DNA from: Candidatus Koribacter versatilis Ellin345
GTDB taxonomy: Bacteria; Acidobacteriota; Terriglobia; Terriglobales; Acidobacteriaceae
Length of the DNA: 64,000 nucleotides
Assembly: GCF_000014005.1 (NCBI RefSeq)
Contig: NC_008009.1
Coordinates: forward strand, 3,162,001 to 3,226,000
Direction of reading: 5' to 3'
Of the stretch, positions 16,917 through 25,410 are shown piece after piece; position 1 is the first letter of the stretch; each line of letters opens with the position of its first letter. The position numbers and the translations under genes are program-made. Below the pieces are notes generated by a model, which worked only from the letters and a program-made list of their open reading frames with translations, was not told where the DNA came from and searched no databases.

Positions 16917-19313
16917 CTACTGTTCTGAAGTCTTCGCAGCTTTTTCGGCGACGGTCGAAGCCGATTTTGTCGGCGCTGTATTGGTACTGTACAAACGGCG
17001 GTAGATCGCAGCATTCCGAACAATGGACTGCACGTAATCGCGCGTCTGCACGAAGGGGATGGTCTCGACGAATTCAGCGATGTCGCGGTAGTGCGCACTG
17101 TCGCGCCAGTCGGCAACGCGATCCGAGCCTGCGTTGTAGGCTGCCAGGGCGTACTCCACGTTGCCGAGCTTGTTGCTCATGTCGCGGAAATAGCGCGTCC
17201 CGAGTTCGATGTTGGTGCTCGGCTGGAGCAGCGCGGCCGTGTTGTATTTCTTCATACCGACCGTCTTAGCCATGCTCTTGCCGGTACCGGGCAGGAGTTG
17301 CATCAGGCCATACGCATTGGCGTAGGAGACTGCGCCTGGATTGAACTCTGATTCCTGGCGGATGAGAGCCGCAACGAGGAATGGATCGAGGTTGTTCTCT
17401 TCCGCGAAGCGTTGCACGTCAGCCCAATAGGGACGCGGGAAGAGCGCCTTCCAATAGGCGACAGGAAGGGTGCCGATCTCCTGTGCGGTGTAGGACGGAA
17501 CGGTCTTCTTCAGATACTGCAAAGCGCGATGGGGCTGGCCGGCGTCGGTGTAAATGCGTGCGACTTGCAAGCTGGCCCAGTTGCCGCTGCCCGCGCCGGG
17601 GACGGCTTGCAGTTCCTTCACAGCAAAGTCGATCATGCCGCCGTTTTCGAGCAGGCGGGCCTTTTCCATACGGAGATCGTCGGGCGGGGGCGTGGTGTCA
17701 ATTTGCGAAGGATCTAGCGGTGGTAGAGCCTTGACCTTGGCAAGAAGCGGCTCGTCGGCGATGTTCTGCACGCCGATAGCACGAAGACGCTCGCGCGCGA
17801 GGATCGCGTAATAGTAGTTGCGGTAACGATCAGAGAGCTTGGCGTACCAGGCACGCGCGGCGGGGAGATTGCCCTTCTCTTCCAGCAAGCGGGCTTCCCA
17901 GTACATTGCGGCGGTCACTTCGGTCGTGCTGGGATATTTCTCGAGCTGCTCGCGAAACTCGCGGAGAGCAGCGTCAGTACGGCCCTGTCGGAGATCGAAC
18001 CACGAAGCGCGCCAGTGGGCGTAGGCAGCGCGAGGACCTTCCGGAAAGCGCTCGTGAATCTCGCGATAACAATCGATGGAGTGGTCGTAGTCGTGCTGCA
18101 ACATGTACATGTTGCCGGCTTCGAAGAGGGCTTCCTGGAAGAAGCTGGAGGTCGATGCCTGTTGGCGCAACTGCGAGAGGTAAGAGGCGACACGATCGCT
18201 ATCGTTGTTGTGACGCGCGATCATCATTTCGTTGTAGAGTTTTTGGCCGTTGATTTCAGCAGCGGCAGTCGCGGGGATCTGGTCGAGATATTTTTGCGCG
18301 TCGCGAGTGGCGCCGGACTTCATCAGCGAGACAGCAAGGTTAGCGAGCACTTCGGAACGACGATCGCCGGAGACGACATCCATCAGGCCGCGATAGTCAG
18401 CGGCGGCTTGGGTGTACTGCTTGCCTTTCAGTAAAAGATCGGCACGGGTGAGGCGGTCGTCGAGAGACGCAGCGGGAAGGCCCGGCACCTTGCGCATATC
18501 GGCTTCGGCAGCATCGGCTTCGACCGACGTCGGCATCGTGTAATAGATGTGCTGAAGGATGAGGCCGCCCTTCACTTCCTGGCCATTCTTGATATAGGCA
18601 CGCCCGAGCGCGAGTTCGGTGTCGGCCTTAGTTGGCGCGCGATTCGCTTCGAGCGCCTTGATCGCTTCGCTCGGATGGCTCGCATTTAAACACGCGTTGG
18701 CGAAGGCAATGAGAGCGTCGTGCGCATAGAGCGACTCGGCGTACTTCACGTTGAAATCGCGAAGGTGCACGAGCGCGGATTCGTAGTCGGCGTTGCCTGC
18801 ATAAGCCTGGCCGAGGAAGAAGTCCACGTAGTCAGAGAGTTCACCAGCCCGCGGCTGAGCTTTCTTCAACTCGGCGATCGCCTGCGGATACTTGCGGTCC
18901 TGCAGGTGCGAGTAGCCAAGCACGAGATAGCCGAGTGCACCGGCATCGGTGCCGGAGTGCAGTGCAGTCCACTTCTCCACTCCGTCGTAGGCGGCGGGCG
19001 TGCGCATGGAAATCAACTGCGTCGCCATGGGCTTTAGATCGGCGGAGGCGACGAAGGTTTTGTTCATCCGCAGAGCAGCGGTGTGGCTGAGCTTCCGCGA
19101 GGTCGCCTTCTTGTGCGCGGTGGACGCGGTGGTCTTCTTCTTCGCGGTGGAACTCTTGGAAGAGGACTTCGCTGTGGTGCTCTTCTTCGCGGCGGTCTTC
19201 TTCTTTGTGGGAGTGGTGGATTTATCGCTTGACGATGTGGTGTCCTGGGCGTGGACAGCGCCCGGAAGGAGCGCGAGTGCGAGAACAGCGAGAACGAAGA
19301 ACCGCAAGTGCAT
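16917..19313 (-). CDS. Soluble lytic murein transglycosylase (Slt70-like) with TPR region
   Basis: About 798 residues. The ATG at 19313 (MHLRFFVLAVLALALLPGAV) gives a clear signal peptide; a TTG at 19322 is the alternative. Residues 28-85 are a Lys/Ser/Thr/Ala-rich linker. Residues 110-560 hold tetratricopeptide-like repeats (LAVSLMKSGATRDAQKYLDQ, ALREFREQLEKYPST). The C-terminal goose-lysozyme-like SLT domain begins near DVQRFAEENNLDPFLVAALI and has the catalytic Glu in RQESEFNPGAVS, then AYGLMQLLPGTG and YALAAYNAG. These enzymes cleave peptidoglycan glycan strands with formation of 1,6-anhydro-MurNAc ends. The TPR part replaces the U-shaped superhelix of E. coli Slt70. Confidence 0.9.
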   Translation of the reverse strand: MHLRFFVLAVLALALLPGAVHAQDTTSSSDKSTTPTKKKTAAKKSTTAKSSSKSSTAKKKTTASTAHKKATSRKLSHTAALRMNKTFVASADLKPMATQLISMRTPAAYDGVEKWTALHSGTDAGALGYLVLGYSHLQDRKYPQAIAELKKAQPRAGELSDYVDFFLGQAYAGNADYESALVHLRDFNVKYAESLYAHDALIAFANACLNASHPSEAIKALEANRAPTKADTELALGRAYIKNGQEVKGGLILQHIYYTMPTSVEADAAEADMRKVPGLPAASLDDRLTRADLLLKGKQYTQAAADYRGLMDVVSGDRRSEVLANLAVSLMKSGATRDAQKYLDQIPATAAAEINGQKLYNEMMIARHNNDSDRVASYLSQLRQQASTSSFFQEALFEAGNMYMLQHDYDHSIDCYREIHERFPEGPRAAYAHWRASWFDLRQGRTDAALREFREQLEKYPSTTEVTAAMYWEARLLEEKGNLPAARAWYAKLSDRYRNYYYAILARERLRAIGVQNIADEPLLAKVKALPPLDPSQIDTTPPPDDLRMEKARLLENGGMIDFAVKELQAVPGAGSGNWASLQVARIYTDAGQPHRALQYLKKTVPSYTAQEIGTLPVAYWKALFPRPYWADVQRFAEENNLDPFLVAALIRQESEFNPGAVSYANAYGLMQLLPGTGKSMAKTVGMKKYNTAALLQPSTNIELGTRYFRDMSNKLGNVEYALAAYNAGSDRVADWRDSAHYRDIAEFVETIPFVQTRDYVQSIVRNAAIYRRLYSTNTAPTKSASTVAEKAAKTSEQ

Positions 19314-19404
19314 CCTTAGCAACGTGCTGTTAAACAGACGGCGAAACTTGTTGAGGGGATGGACGGGCCTGAAAACGCGGTGTTATCAGGCCCTGAAGAT
19401 AAGT

Positions 19405-22368
19405 TTAGCGGAAGTTGTTGCCGAGGACGGCGACATTGTTTTCGGCAAGGTTACGAACTAGTTCCTCCCGGAAATAATCGACGTCGGTGATCTGATTGCC
19501 CCAGCGCTTTTCGTAGCTGGCGCGGGACTTATCGATGGACTCGCGGAGGCGGTCGTAGAGGTCGTGGTTCTGACGGCCGGCGTCCACGGCCTCCTTGTTG
19601 TAGAGCTTGATTTCGTCCACCAGGAGCTTGGCGAAGCGGCGGGCGCGCTGGCGGGTGGCATCGGCGCTGTCGGCAGGAGCTTCCGGTGCGACTGCTGTAG
19701 CGGCAACGGCGACCGGCGTTTGCACGGCTGCAGCCGCAGCTTTGGGCGCAGGGGCCGGAGTCGGTGCCGGGCGTGGCGGAGCTGACGCCGGAGCGGCAGC
19801 GGCGCTCGCCGTAGCCTGAGGCTGGGCGTTCTTGTTCTTGGCAAGTTCGTCGAGCCACTCACCGGCGGAGCGCACAACCTGGTCAATCGAGGTATAGGCG
19901 ACGTCGCGGGTGACGTGGCTGCCGCAGTCGGCGTAGAAGAAAGCTGCCACGCGCTCACGAATCACCAGCGGGAACACATAGGCTTGGCCGTTCTCAGGAC
20001 CACCAAAGGCCTCAACCAGCTTGGCATCGAATTCCTGCGCCGGACCACGGACGTACTTGCGTCCCTGGACGACCTTGGAGGCGATGCCGCCGGCACAATC
20101 TACGCTGAGGCGGCGGAAGTCGGCATCGGCGCCGAAACCGCGTCCGGCCCAACCGGTTGCGGTGCGGCCGTGGACAACCAAGATGCCCGAGCGTCCAGAG
20201 AACTGCGACGCACCTTCAAGAAGAGCTTTGAGAATGTCGGTCTGAGTACGAGCGGCATGGATCTGCTCGATGGAACTGGCGACCGCAGCCGTGTCTTCGA
20301 CCGGCGCCGAAGACGCCGCCCGTGCGGCTTGCGGCGCTGAAACAACGACCTTGGCAGCAACCGCGCTGTCGCGTTGCGCAAGTTCGGTGCGAAGACTGGC
20401 AATCTCTTCGGAGAGCTGGTGCTCGCGGGTGTAATGGGCTTCCTGCGTGCGCTGGAGCTCTTCGCGAACGTGGCCCAGTTCGTCGAGTAGCCCGTCGAGC
20501 TGGGTCTGGAGGCGACCCTGGTCTTCCATCGAGCTCTGCAATGCCTTATCGTTGGCTTGTGCGGCCTCGGCGGAACTGCTCAGAACTTGCTCGCGATGAC
20601 CGAGAAGCTCTTGTTCGCGTTTCTGCCACGCCTGTTCGGCTGAGGAAAATTCGGAGAGACGTTTTTCGAAATCGTTAAGCTGGAGGGAGAGCTCTTTTTC
20701 GCGCTGTTCCCACAGGCTCTGCATGCCTTCCAGATCGGCCTTCTGGGCAAGGATCTCGCCGTGCTTGTTCTGCAGATCGGAGTGAGTGCCGAGCAGGTCA
20801 TCTTCACGCAGCTTCGACTGCTTCTGCTGTTCCTCGAGCTCGTGGCGGAGAGATTCCTCGCGGGTGCGTCCGTCTTCTACTTGCGCTTTGACCTGGTCAA
20901 GCTCAGTGCGGAGAGAGTTTTCAACGCTGCCTGCGGTTTGCTGCGCGTTCTTGAGCTGACCGGCGAATTCCTCTTCGCGCTGCTGGAACTTGGCATTAAG
21001 TTCGTCGAGCTGGCGCTGGGTCTGCTCAAAGACGGACTGCGATTCCTGGAGCTCGTTGCGAAGGTCGGTAAGCTGCTTGTGGCCGTCCGCGAGTTCCTTT
21101 TCCAATTGCTGGATGCGTTCCTGAAGTTCCCCGCCCTGCGCGGCGAAAGTCTTATCGCGATCAGAGAGCTGGGACTTCAGTTCTTTCAGCTTGGCGTCGA
21201 ACTTGTTCTTTTGTTCCTCGAGCGCTTCCTGAAGTTCGTGGTCCTTGGCTTCGAGCTGCTGCTCGCGGGCGTGCTGGCCCTGGACGAGGAGTTCTTCCAA
21301 CAGCTGAACCTGATCAAGAAGTTCGCGTTCCTTGCCCTGTAACTTCTCGTGGGCTTCCTTCTGCGCCTGCTCGAGCAGTTGCTCGACTTCAGCGACGCGG
21401 GCCTTCAGTTCCTGTTCTTTGCCCTGGAGGGCTTCGCTATGGGTGCTGTGGAGCGACTGAACATGGCTCTCAAATTCACTGAGCTTCTGCGAGAGGTGCT
21501 CTTCTTTCTGGCGAACCGTCTCGGAGTGCTCGTTGTGCAGTGAGGCGATCTGGCCCTGGAAGTCGCGGATCTTAGCGGCGATCTCTTCGTCCTTGGCCTG
21601 GAGCGCAGAAGTCTTGTCCTGCTGGCTCATTTCGAGCAATTGCTCGAAATCGCGAATCTTGGAGTTGAACTCCTGCTCCTTCTGCCCGATCGCGTCGTTC
21701 TTCTCGCGTTCCTTAGCATCGAGAGCTTCGGCCTTGGTCTTGCTGCTGTTCTCAAGACGCTGCTCGTATTCCGAGACTTTTTCCTGGAGGTCGCGGTCCT
21801 TCGCCTTGAGCTTCTTTTTGTAGTCGTCGTCCTTCTTCTCGAGGGCTTCCTTCATCTCGCCGCGAAGATCGTCAATTTGCTTGTCGAGATCAACGAGACG
21901 GTTTTTCTGCTCTTCTTCGCGCTTCTGAAGCTGCTTTACTTCTTCCTGGCTGAGTTCAAGAAGCTGGGCGAGTTCCTGGCTTTCTTTCTTGAGACGTTCA
22001 GTTTCCTCGTGAAGGGTCTTTTCCAGTTCGCCGACACGGGCCCGTAATTCGTTTTCGGTACGCTGGGAATTCTCGCGGGACTTCGCGGTCTCGTTCTCGA
22101 GATTGCGCAGTTGTCCTTCGACAGAGTCGATGTGTTTCTGCTTGTCGGCGATTTCGCCCCGGGTTTGGGCGAGCTTTTCTTCGAGAGATTTCGCCTGTTC
22201 CGAACGATCACGGAGCTTCTTCTCAACGCCGGCCAGATGCTTGGCGTCTTCATCGAGGAAAACCTGCAACCGCTGGGTGACGTCGTTGCGCAACTGGTCA
22301 GCGTGGCTGAGCATGACCTGCGCGACTACTTCATCAATGGATTCGCGAATTTTGTCGAGACTAGTCAC
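19405..22368 (-). CDS. Long coiled-coil protein with GAF-like domain and conserved C-terminal helical domain
   Basis: About 987 residues from a GTG at 22368 (VTSLDKIRESIDE); longer starts add a sequence that does not look coding. Residues 15-660 are almost pure heptad-rich coiled coil dense in Glu, Gln, Lys and Leu, containing repeated blocks of the type KEQEFNSKIRDFEQLLEMSQ. Residues about 695-845 form a GAF-like domain (ILKALLEGASQFSGRSGILV, YVFPLVIRERVAAFFYAD). A Pro/Ala-rich linker precedes a final 80-residue module (ARRFAKLLVDEIKLYNKEAV ... RESIDKSRASYEKRWG) that recurs at the end of unrelated signalling proteins in acidobacteria and myxobacteria, from memory. No signal peptide. It may be a cytoplasmic filament or polar scaffold with a sensory head. 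Confidence 0.7.
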   Translation of the reverse strand: MTSLDKIRESIDEVVAQVMLSHADQLRNDVTQRLQVFLDEDAKHLAGVEKKLRDRSEQAKSLEEKLAQTRGEIADKQKHIDSVEGQLRNLENETAKSRENSQRTENELRARVGELEKTLHEETERLKKESQELAQLLELSQEEVKQLQKREEEQKNRLVDLDKQIDDLRGEMKEALEKKDDDYKKKLKAKDRDLQEKVSEYEQRLENSSKTKAEALDAKEREKNDAIGQKEQEFNSKIRDFEQLLEMSQQDKTSALQAKDEEIAAKIRDFQGQIASLHNEHSETVRQKEEHLSQKLSEFESHVQSLHSTHSEALQGKEQELKARVAEVEQLLEQAQKEAHEKLQGKERELLDQVQLLEELLVQGQHAREQQLEAKDHELQEALEEQKNKFDAKLKELKSQLSDRDKTFAAQGGELQERIQQLEKELADGHKQLTDLRNELQESQSVFEQTQRQLDELNAKFQQREEEFAGQLKNAQQTAGSVENSLRTELDQVKAQVEDGRTREESLRHELEEQQKQSKLREDDLLGTHSDLQNKHGEILAQKADLEGMQSLWEQREKELSLQLNDFEKRLSEFSSAEQAWQKREQELLGHREQVLSSSAEAAQANDKALQSSMEDQGRLQTQLDGLLDELGHVREELQRTQEAHYTREHQLSEEIASLRTELAQRDSAVAAKVVVSAPQAARAASSAPVEDTAAVASSIEQIHAARTQTDILKALLEGASQFSGRSGILVVHGRTATGWAGRGFGADADFRRLSVDCAGGIASKVVQGRKYVRGPAQEFDAKLVEAFGGPENGQAYVFPLVIRERVAAFFYADCGSHVTRDVAYTSIDQVVRSAGEWLDELAKNKNAQPQATASAAAAPASAPPRPAPTPAPAPKAAAAAVQTPVAVAATAVAPEAPADSADATRQRARRFAKLLVDEIKLYNKEAVDAGRQNHDLYDRLRESIDKSRASYEKRWGNQITDVDYFREELVRNLAENNVAVLGNNFR

Positions 22369-22821
22369 TGGAAAAATCCGTTTCCCGGGGGCGAAATTGG
22401 CGCAAATAGATGTACGAGCAGGGTTTCTGCTTTGCGCGATTATATGGGGAGTTGCTCCCATGTCAAACTATCTGAGGTAACTTTGGGGGCAAGATAGGGT
22501 ATTGACCATCCGGACACCCCCCTTTGAGGGGAAATCCCTGATTTTTCTAGGGGAAACCCCTCTGGCGAGGGTGGTTGATAACACTTGAGTAACCGGGAGT
22601 GAGGACCGAGGAGAGCTGCAGGTGGTAGAGGACGATGCGAATCGGTCAGCAGTCGAGGCTGATGCAAAGGACAACAAGTGGTCGAGTCTGGCATTTGCCA
22701 AAGCGAGGCATAAACCGTCATACTCGGAGATCAATTTCGCCCCGAACGGACGAACATCGCTCGCTCTTAAAACGAAAAAAGAATTTAACTTTGTGGCCTA
22801 AAAGATTGAATCGGTGAGGGA
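22369..22821. other. Long upstream region of the ECF sigma factor gene
   Basis: These 453 bases lie between the divergent coiled-coil gene and the sigma factor gene. They contain the twin GGGGAAA-type palindromes listed separately (22528-22560), a TGGCATTTGCCA palindrome near 22690-22701 and an A-rich stretch (AAACGAAAAAAGAATTTAAC) just before the sigma gene. No protein-coding frame with convincing composition was found. The length suggests a long leader or several promoters. Confidence 0.45.
22528..22560. promoter_or_regulatory. Pair of 11-bp near-palindromes two helical turns apart
   Basis: GGGGAAATCCC at 22528-22538 and GGGGAAACCCC at 22550-22560 differ at one base and start exactly 22 bases apart, so both face the same side of the DNA. 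A C-run and TTGAGGGG flank the first. The arrangement is what a dimeric regulator binding cooperatively would use. The regulator is unknown. The nearest genes are the coiled-coil gene (start 160 bases to the left) and the sigma factor gene (start 260 bases to the right). Confidence 0.4.
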
Positions 22822-23451
22822 ATGGAGACCATCCAACCCAAAGTAGATGAGCCCATCAGCGAAGAGATGAGGCTCGTGAACGCCGCCCGGGAAGGCGACG
22901 TTGGCGCATTCGAGGAACTGGTCCGGAAGTACGATCGGAACGTTTTTCGAATTGCCAACCACATCACGCAAAACCGCGAAGACGCGGAAGACGTGGTGCA
23001 GGATGCGTTCCTGAAGGCGTTCCAGAACCTGGGACAGTTCCAGGGGCAGTCGAAATTTTATACGTGGCTAGTACGCATCGCGGTCAATGAGGCCTTGATG
23101 CGGTTAAGGCGTCGCCGTCCGGAACGGATGGTGTCGCTGGATGAAGATATCAACACGGGAGAGGACACCATTCCGCGAGAAGTTGCGGACTGGGCACCGA
23201 ACCCGGAGCAGTTGTATAACCAAGCCGAACTGAAGGAAATTCTGCAGAAGACGATTCAAGGACTTCCGCCGAGCTTCCGGACGGTGTTCGTGCTGCGTGA
23301 CGTTGAAGGGCTTTCGACGGAAGAGACCGCGGACGCTTTGAATTTAAGCATTCCGGCGGTAAAGTCGAGGCTGCTACGTGCACGCTTGCAGTTGCGCGAG
23401 AGATTGACGAAGTACTTTAAAAAGCAGCGTGGTGGAGATGGAAAACAGTGA
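22822..23451 (+). CDS. ECF-family RNA polymerase sigma factor (RpoE/SigW type)
   Basis: 209 residues. Region 2 runs from about 25 to 95, with FEELVRKYDRNVFRIA, the -10 recognition helix DAEDVVQDAFLKAFQNL and the FYTWLVRIAVNEALMRLRRR segment. Region 4 from about 145 has LPPSFRTVFVLRDVEGLSTE and the helix-turn-helix ALNLSIPAVKSRLLRARLQL. It directs RNA polymerase to extracytoplasmic-stress-type promoters. Its stop overlaps the start of the zinc-finger anti-sigma gene by four bases, the standard pairing for control by sequestration. Confidence 0.92.
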   Translation: METIQPKVDEPISEEMRLVNAAREGDVGAFEELVRKYDRNVFRIANHITQNREDAEDVVQDAFLKAFQNLGQFQGQSKFYTWLVRIAVNEALMRLRRRRPERMVSLDEDINTGEDTIPREVADWAPNPEQLYNQAELKEILQKTIQGLPPSFRTVFVLRDVEGLSTEETADALNLSIPAVKSRLLRARLQLRERLTKYFKKQRGGDGKQ

Positions 23452-23732
23452 AGTGCTCTGAGTTCTTGAAAGAGCTTACCGATTACCTGGACGACCGCAT
23501 TGACGCTCCGACAAAAGCGGAGCTCGAAGAGCACCTGCAGTGGTGCCACAACTGCTACGTCGTCTGTAACACCACGAAGATGACCATCGAGATCTATCGC
23601 GACTCGCATCTGTACGAATTGCCAGACGATCTGCGAACGCGACTGCGAAGCGCCATTGTTTCCAAGTGCAAAGGCCCGAAGGACAGCGCGAGTAGCGAAC
23701 AGCCGCCGGATTCCGCCACCGACAAACGCTAG
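23448..23732 (+). CDS. Zinc-finger anti-sigma factor (zf-HC2 type)
   Basis: 94 residues from a GTG that overlaps the sigma factor stop (GTGA). The N-terminus MKCSEFLKELTDYLDD and EEHLQWCHNCYV supply the ZAS zinc motif: Cys3, then His-x3-Cys-x2-Cys. This motif holds ECF sigma factors inactive, and zinc-site oxidation often releases them. There is no transmembrane helix, so it is a soluble anti-sigma factor of the RsrA/ChrR kind and likely senses a cytoplasmic cue. The tail is hydrophilic and probably disordered. A strong terminator follows 27 bases downstream. Confidence 0.85.
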   Translation: MKCSEFLKELTDYLDDRIDAPTKAELEEHLQWCHNCYVVCNTTKMTIEIYRDSHLYELPDDLRTRLRSAIVSKCKGPKDSASSEQPPDSATDKR

Positions 23733-23758
23733 TTCAAAATTACATAAATAGGTTTCGT

Positions 23759-23797
23759 TTCGACCCGTAGAAGGCCTCTACGGGTCGAACTTTTTTG
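23759..23797 (+). terminator. Rho-independent terminator after the sigma/anti-sigma operon
   Basis: A perfect 13-base-pair stem, TTCGACCCGTAGA (23759-23771) with TCTACGGGTCGAA (23777-23789), has a 5-base loop and is followed by C and six T residues. It is among the strongest terminators in the window and closes the two-gene operon. Confidence 0.93.
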
Positions 23798-23879
23798 ATT
23801 CTTAAGCATCCAAAGTAGCTGAGCAATCGCAGGCTGGAAGGCAGCACGGGACCCTCGTTCCTGCCTAAAGGAGAAGCGG

Positions 23880-24110
23880 ATGATATCCAATCTGATTGAT
23901 AGCCTATTCGGATGCTCGCATAAGCGAATCACATTCCCTATCACCATCAAAGCGAACCAGCGGGCCAATGACGCCGCACCAATCGGCACGTATGTTGTGT
24001 GTCTTGATTGCGGCGGTGAGTTCGCGTACGACTGGAAAGAAATGAAGATTCTCGGCCGCCGGGAGCGCGCAGTGGTGATGCCGAAGGTGGCGGCGGCGAA
24101 GGCGGCGTAA
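23880..24110 (+). CDS. Small zinc-binding protein of unknown function
   Basis: 76 residues with an excellent ribosome site (AAAGGAG, nine bases from the ATG). It contains FGCSHKRITFPIT near the start and VCLDCGGEFAYDWKEMKIL in the middle; the Cys-x-His and Cys-x2-Cys pairs form a likely single zinc ribbon. Small proteins with the same spacing (GTYVVCLDCGxEFxYDW) are common in acidobacteria, from memory. The role is unknown; it could bind nucleic acid or a protein partner. It lies between the sigma operon terminator and the convergent galT-like gene. Confidence 0.7.
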   Translation: MISNLIDSLFGCSHKRITFPITIKANQRANDAAPIGTYVVCLDCGGEFAYDWKEMKILGRRERAVVMPKVAAAKAA

Positions 24111-24169
24111 TTACCGCGGAGCGAGTTCCTGCGCGAGCAGTTACAAACAACTCAACTTCCCTGCTCCAC

Positions 24170-25168
24170 TCACGGATACACCTGCATCTCGCGCAGGCGC
24201 GCTGCCGCTGATTCCGAACTCACCGGTGAGAAGTACACCTCTTTGAAGGTATACGACTGCGGCTTGTTGGGCAGGATCGGCAGGATCTCGATGTGCCAGT
24301 GGTAATCGTCGTCGATGGTTTTCCAATAGCCCAACACCTCCGAGCGATGCGTGGTATTCGGTGCGCTATGCAGGATGAGGTGGAAGCCATCAGCTACGTT
24401 GCGGATACGGGTGAGAGTGCGGCGGATGAGGGCTGCGAGCTCGCGCAGGTTGGCGTTGCGACCGAGAGCGAAGCGTTCGAAGAAAGCTTCGTGGGTCTTC
24501 GGCGTGATCCAGGTTTCGTACGGTGCACGAGGCGCGTACGGGCAGCCGGCTACGAAGTCGCCACGGACTTCGACGATGCGCTTTGCAGTCTGTAGTTCCT
24601 GGTGGAGGATGTCACAGAAGACACAGCGTTCTTTCTGCGCGAAGTAGTCGCGTCCAGCGCGAAGTTCGTAGAGCACGCGGCGTGGAACGAACGTGGTGGC
24701 GACAATCTGCGAGGTCGGGTGATCGAATTCCTGTCCGGCATTCGATCCGTGGTTCTTAAATAAGCTCACATATTTGAAGCGGCGGTCGCCCTTGAGATCG
24801 TGCATGCGCTGGGCGCAGAGCAGAAGGAATTGTTCGATTTCGCTGTCGTCAGCGTTCCAGAGATGGCGGTCGTGGCGCGGATTTTCAACAAGAACCTCGT
24901 GAGCCCCGATGGTGCGCATGTTGTCGTAGAGACCATCGCCGCGGCGGCCGGGATCGCCTTCGACACGATACAGCGGCGTAGGATGGACCACCGCGCGCGC
25001 GGACCACGGGCCTGCGTTCACCGAAGACAACATGGTAATGAGCTGTGCTTGCTTGGGCGACTCGGGGCAGAACGGACAGAAGGCGTCGTGATCGAACAGG
25101 GGCTCAGGCTCATCGCCGGTGATGACCCACGAGCGGGTGATGGGGTCCTTGCGGAGTTCCATACGCAA
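24170..25168 (-). CDS. galT: Galactose-1-phosphate uridylyltransferase family protein (GalT-like)
   Basis: 332 residues, the family length. It opens MRMELRKDPITRSWVI, and Cys pairs CPFC (31-34) and CVFC can bind the structural metal. GSNAGQEFDHPTSQIVATTF (centred on His150) is the active-site segment and DYHWHIEILP is the conserved C-terminal histidine strand. In E. coli GalT the nucleophile is the second His of HPHGQ; here that residue is Thr (HPTSQ). Either the nucleophile has moved or the protein has a related nucleotidyl-transfer or phosphorylase activity. It may transfer UMP between UDP-glucose and galactose-1-phosphate (Leloir pathway), with reduced certainty. Confidence 0.75.
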   Translation of the reverse strand: MRMELRKDPITRSWVITGDEPEPLFDHDAFCPFCPESPKQAQLITMLSSVNAGPWSARAVVHPTPLYRVEGDPGRRGDGLYDNMRTIGAHEVLVENPRHDRHLWNADDSEIEQFLLLCAQRMHDLKGDRRFKYVSLFKNHGSNAGQEFDHPTSQIVATTFVPRRVLYELRAGRDYFAQKERCVFCDILHQELQTAKRIVEVRGDFVAGCPYAPRAPYETWITPKTHEAFFERFALGRNANLRELAALIRRTLTRIRNVADGFHLILHSAPNTTHRSEVLGYWKTIDDDYHWHIEILPILPNKPQSYTFKEVYFSPVSSESAAARLREMQVYP

Positions 25169-25410
25169 TACTAGAACACGCGGGTGGGATGGGAAAAGCG
25201 GGGATCACGGTCGGAGAAACGTAGAGCCCAACGAGGAGCGGAGCGCGAATCCGATTCCCGAAGCCGGAGCGGCACCATACGATATTCATGCAGCGAGCGA
25301 CGATCTGCTCGTCAATCGCTACGGGACGCGTGCCATCTTGTATCGATGCTTCGCAATCACCGGCTTCATACCGTAAAATCAACCATTCTCTTTCGCGACC
25401 AGACCCCGGA

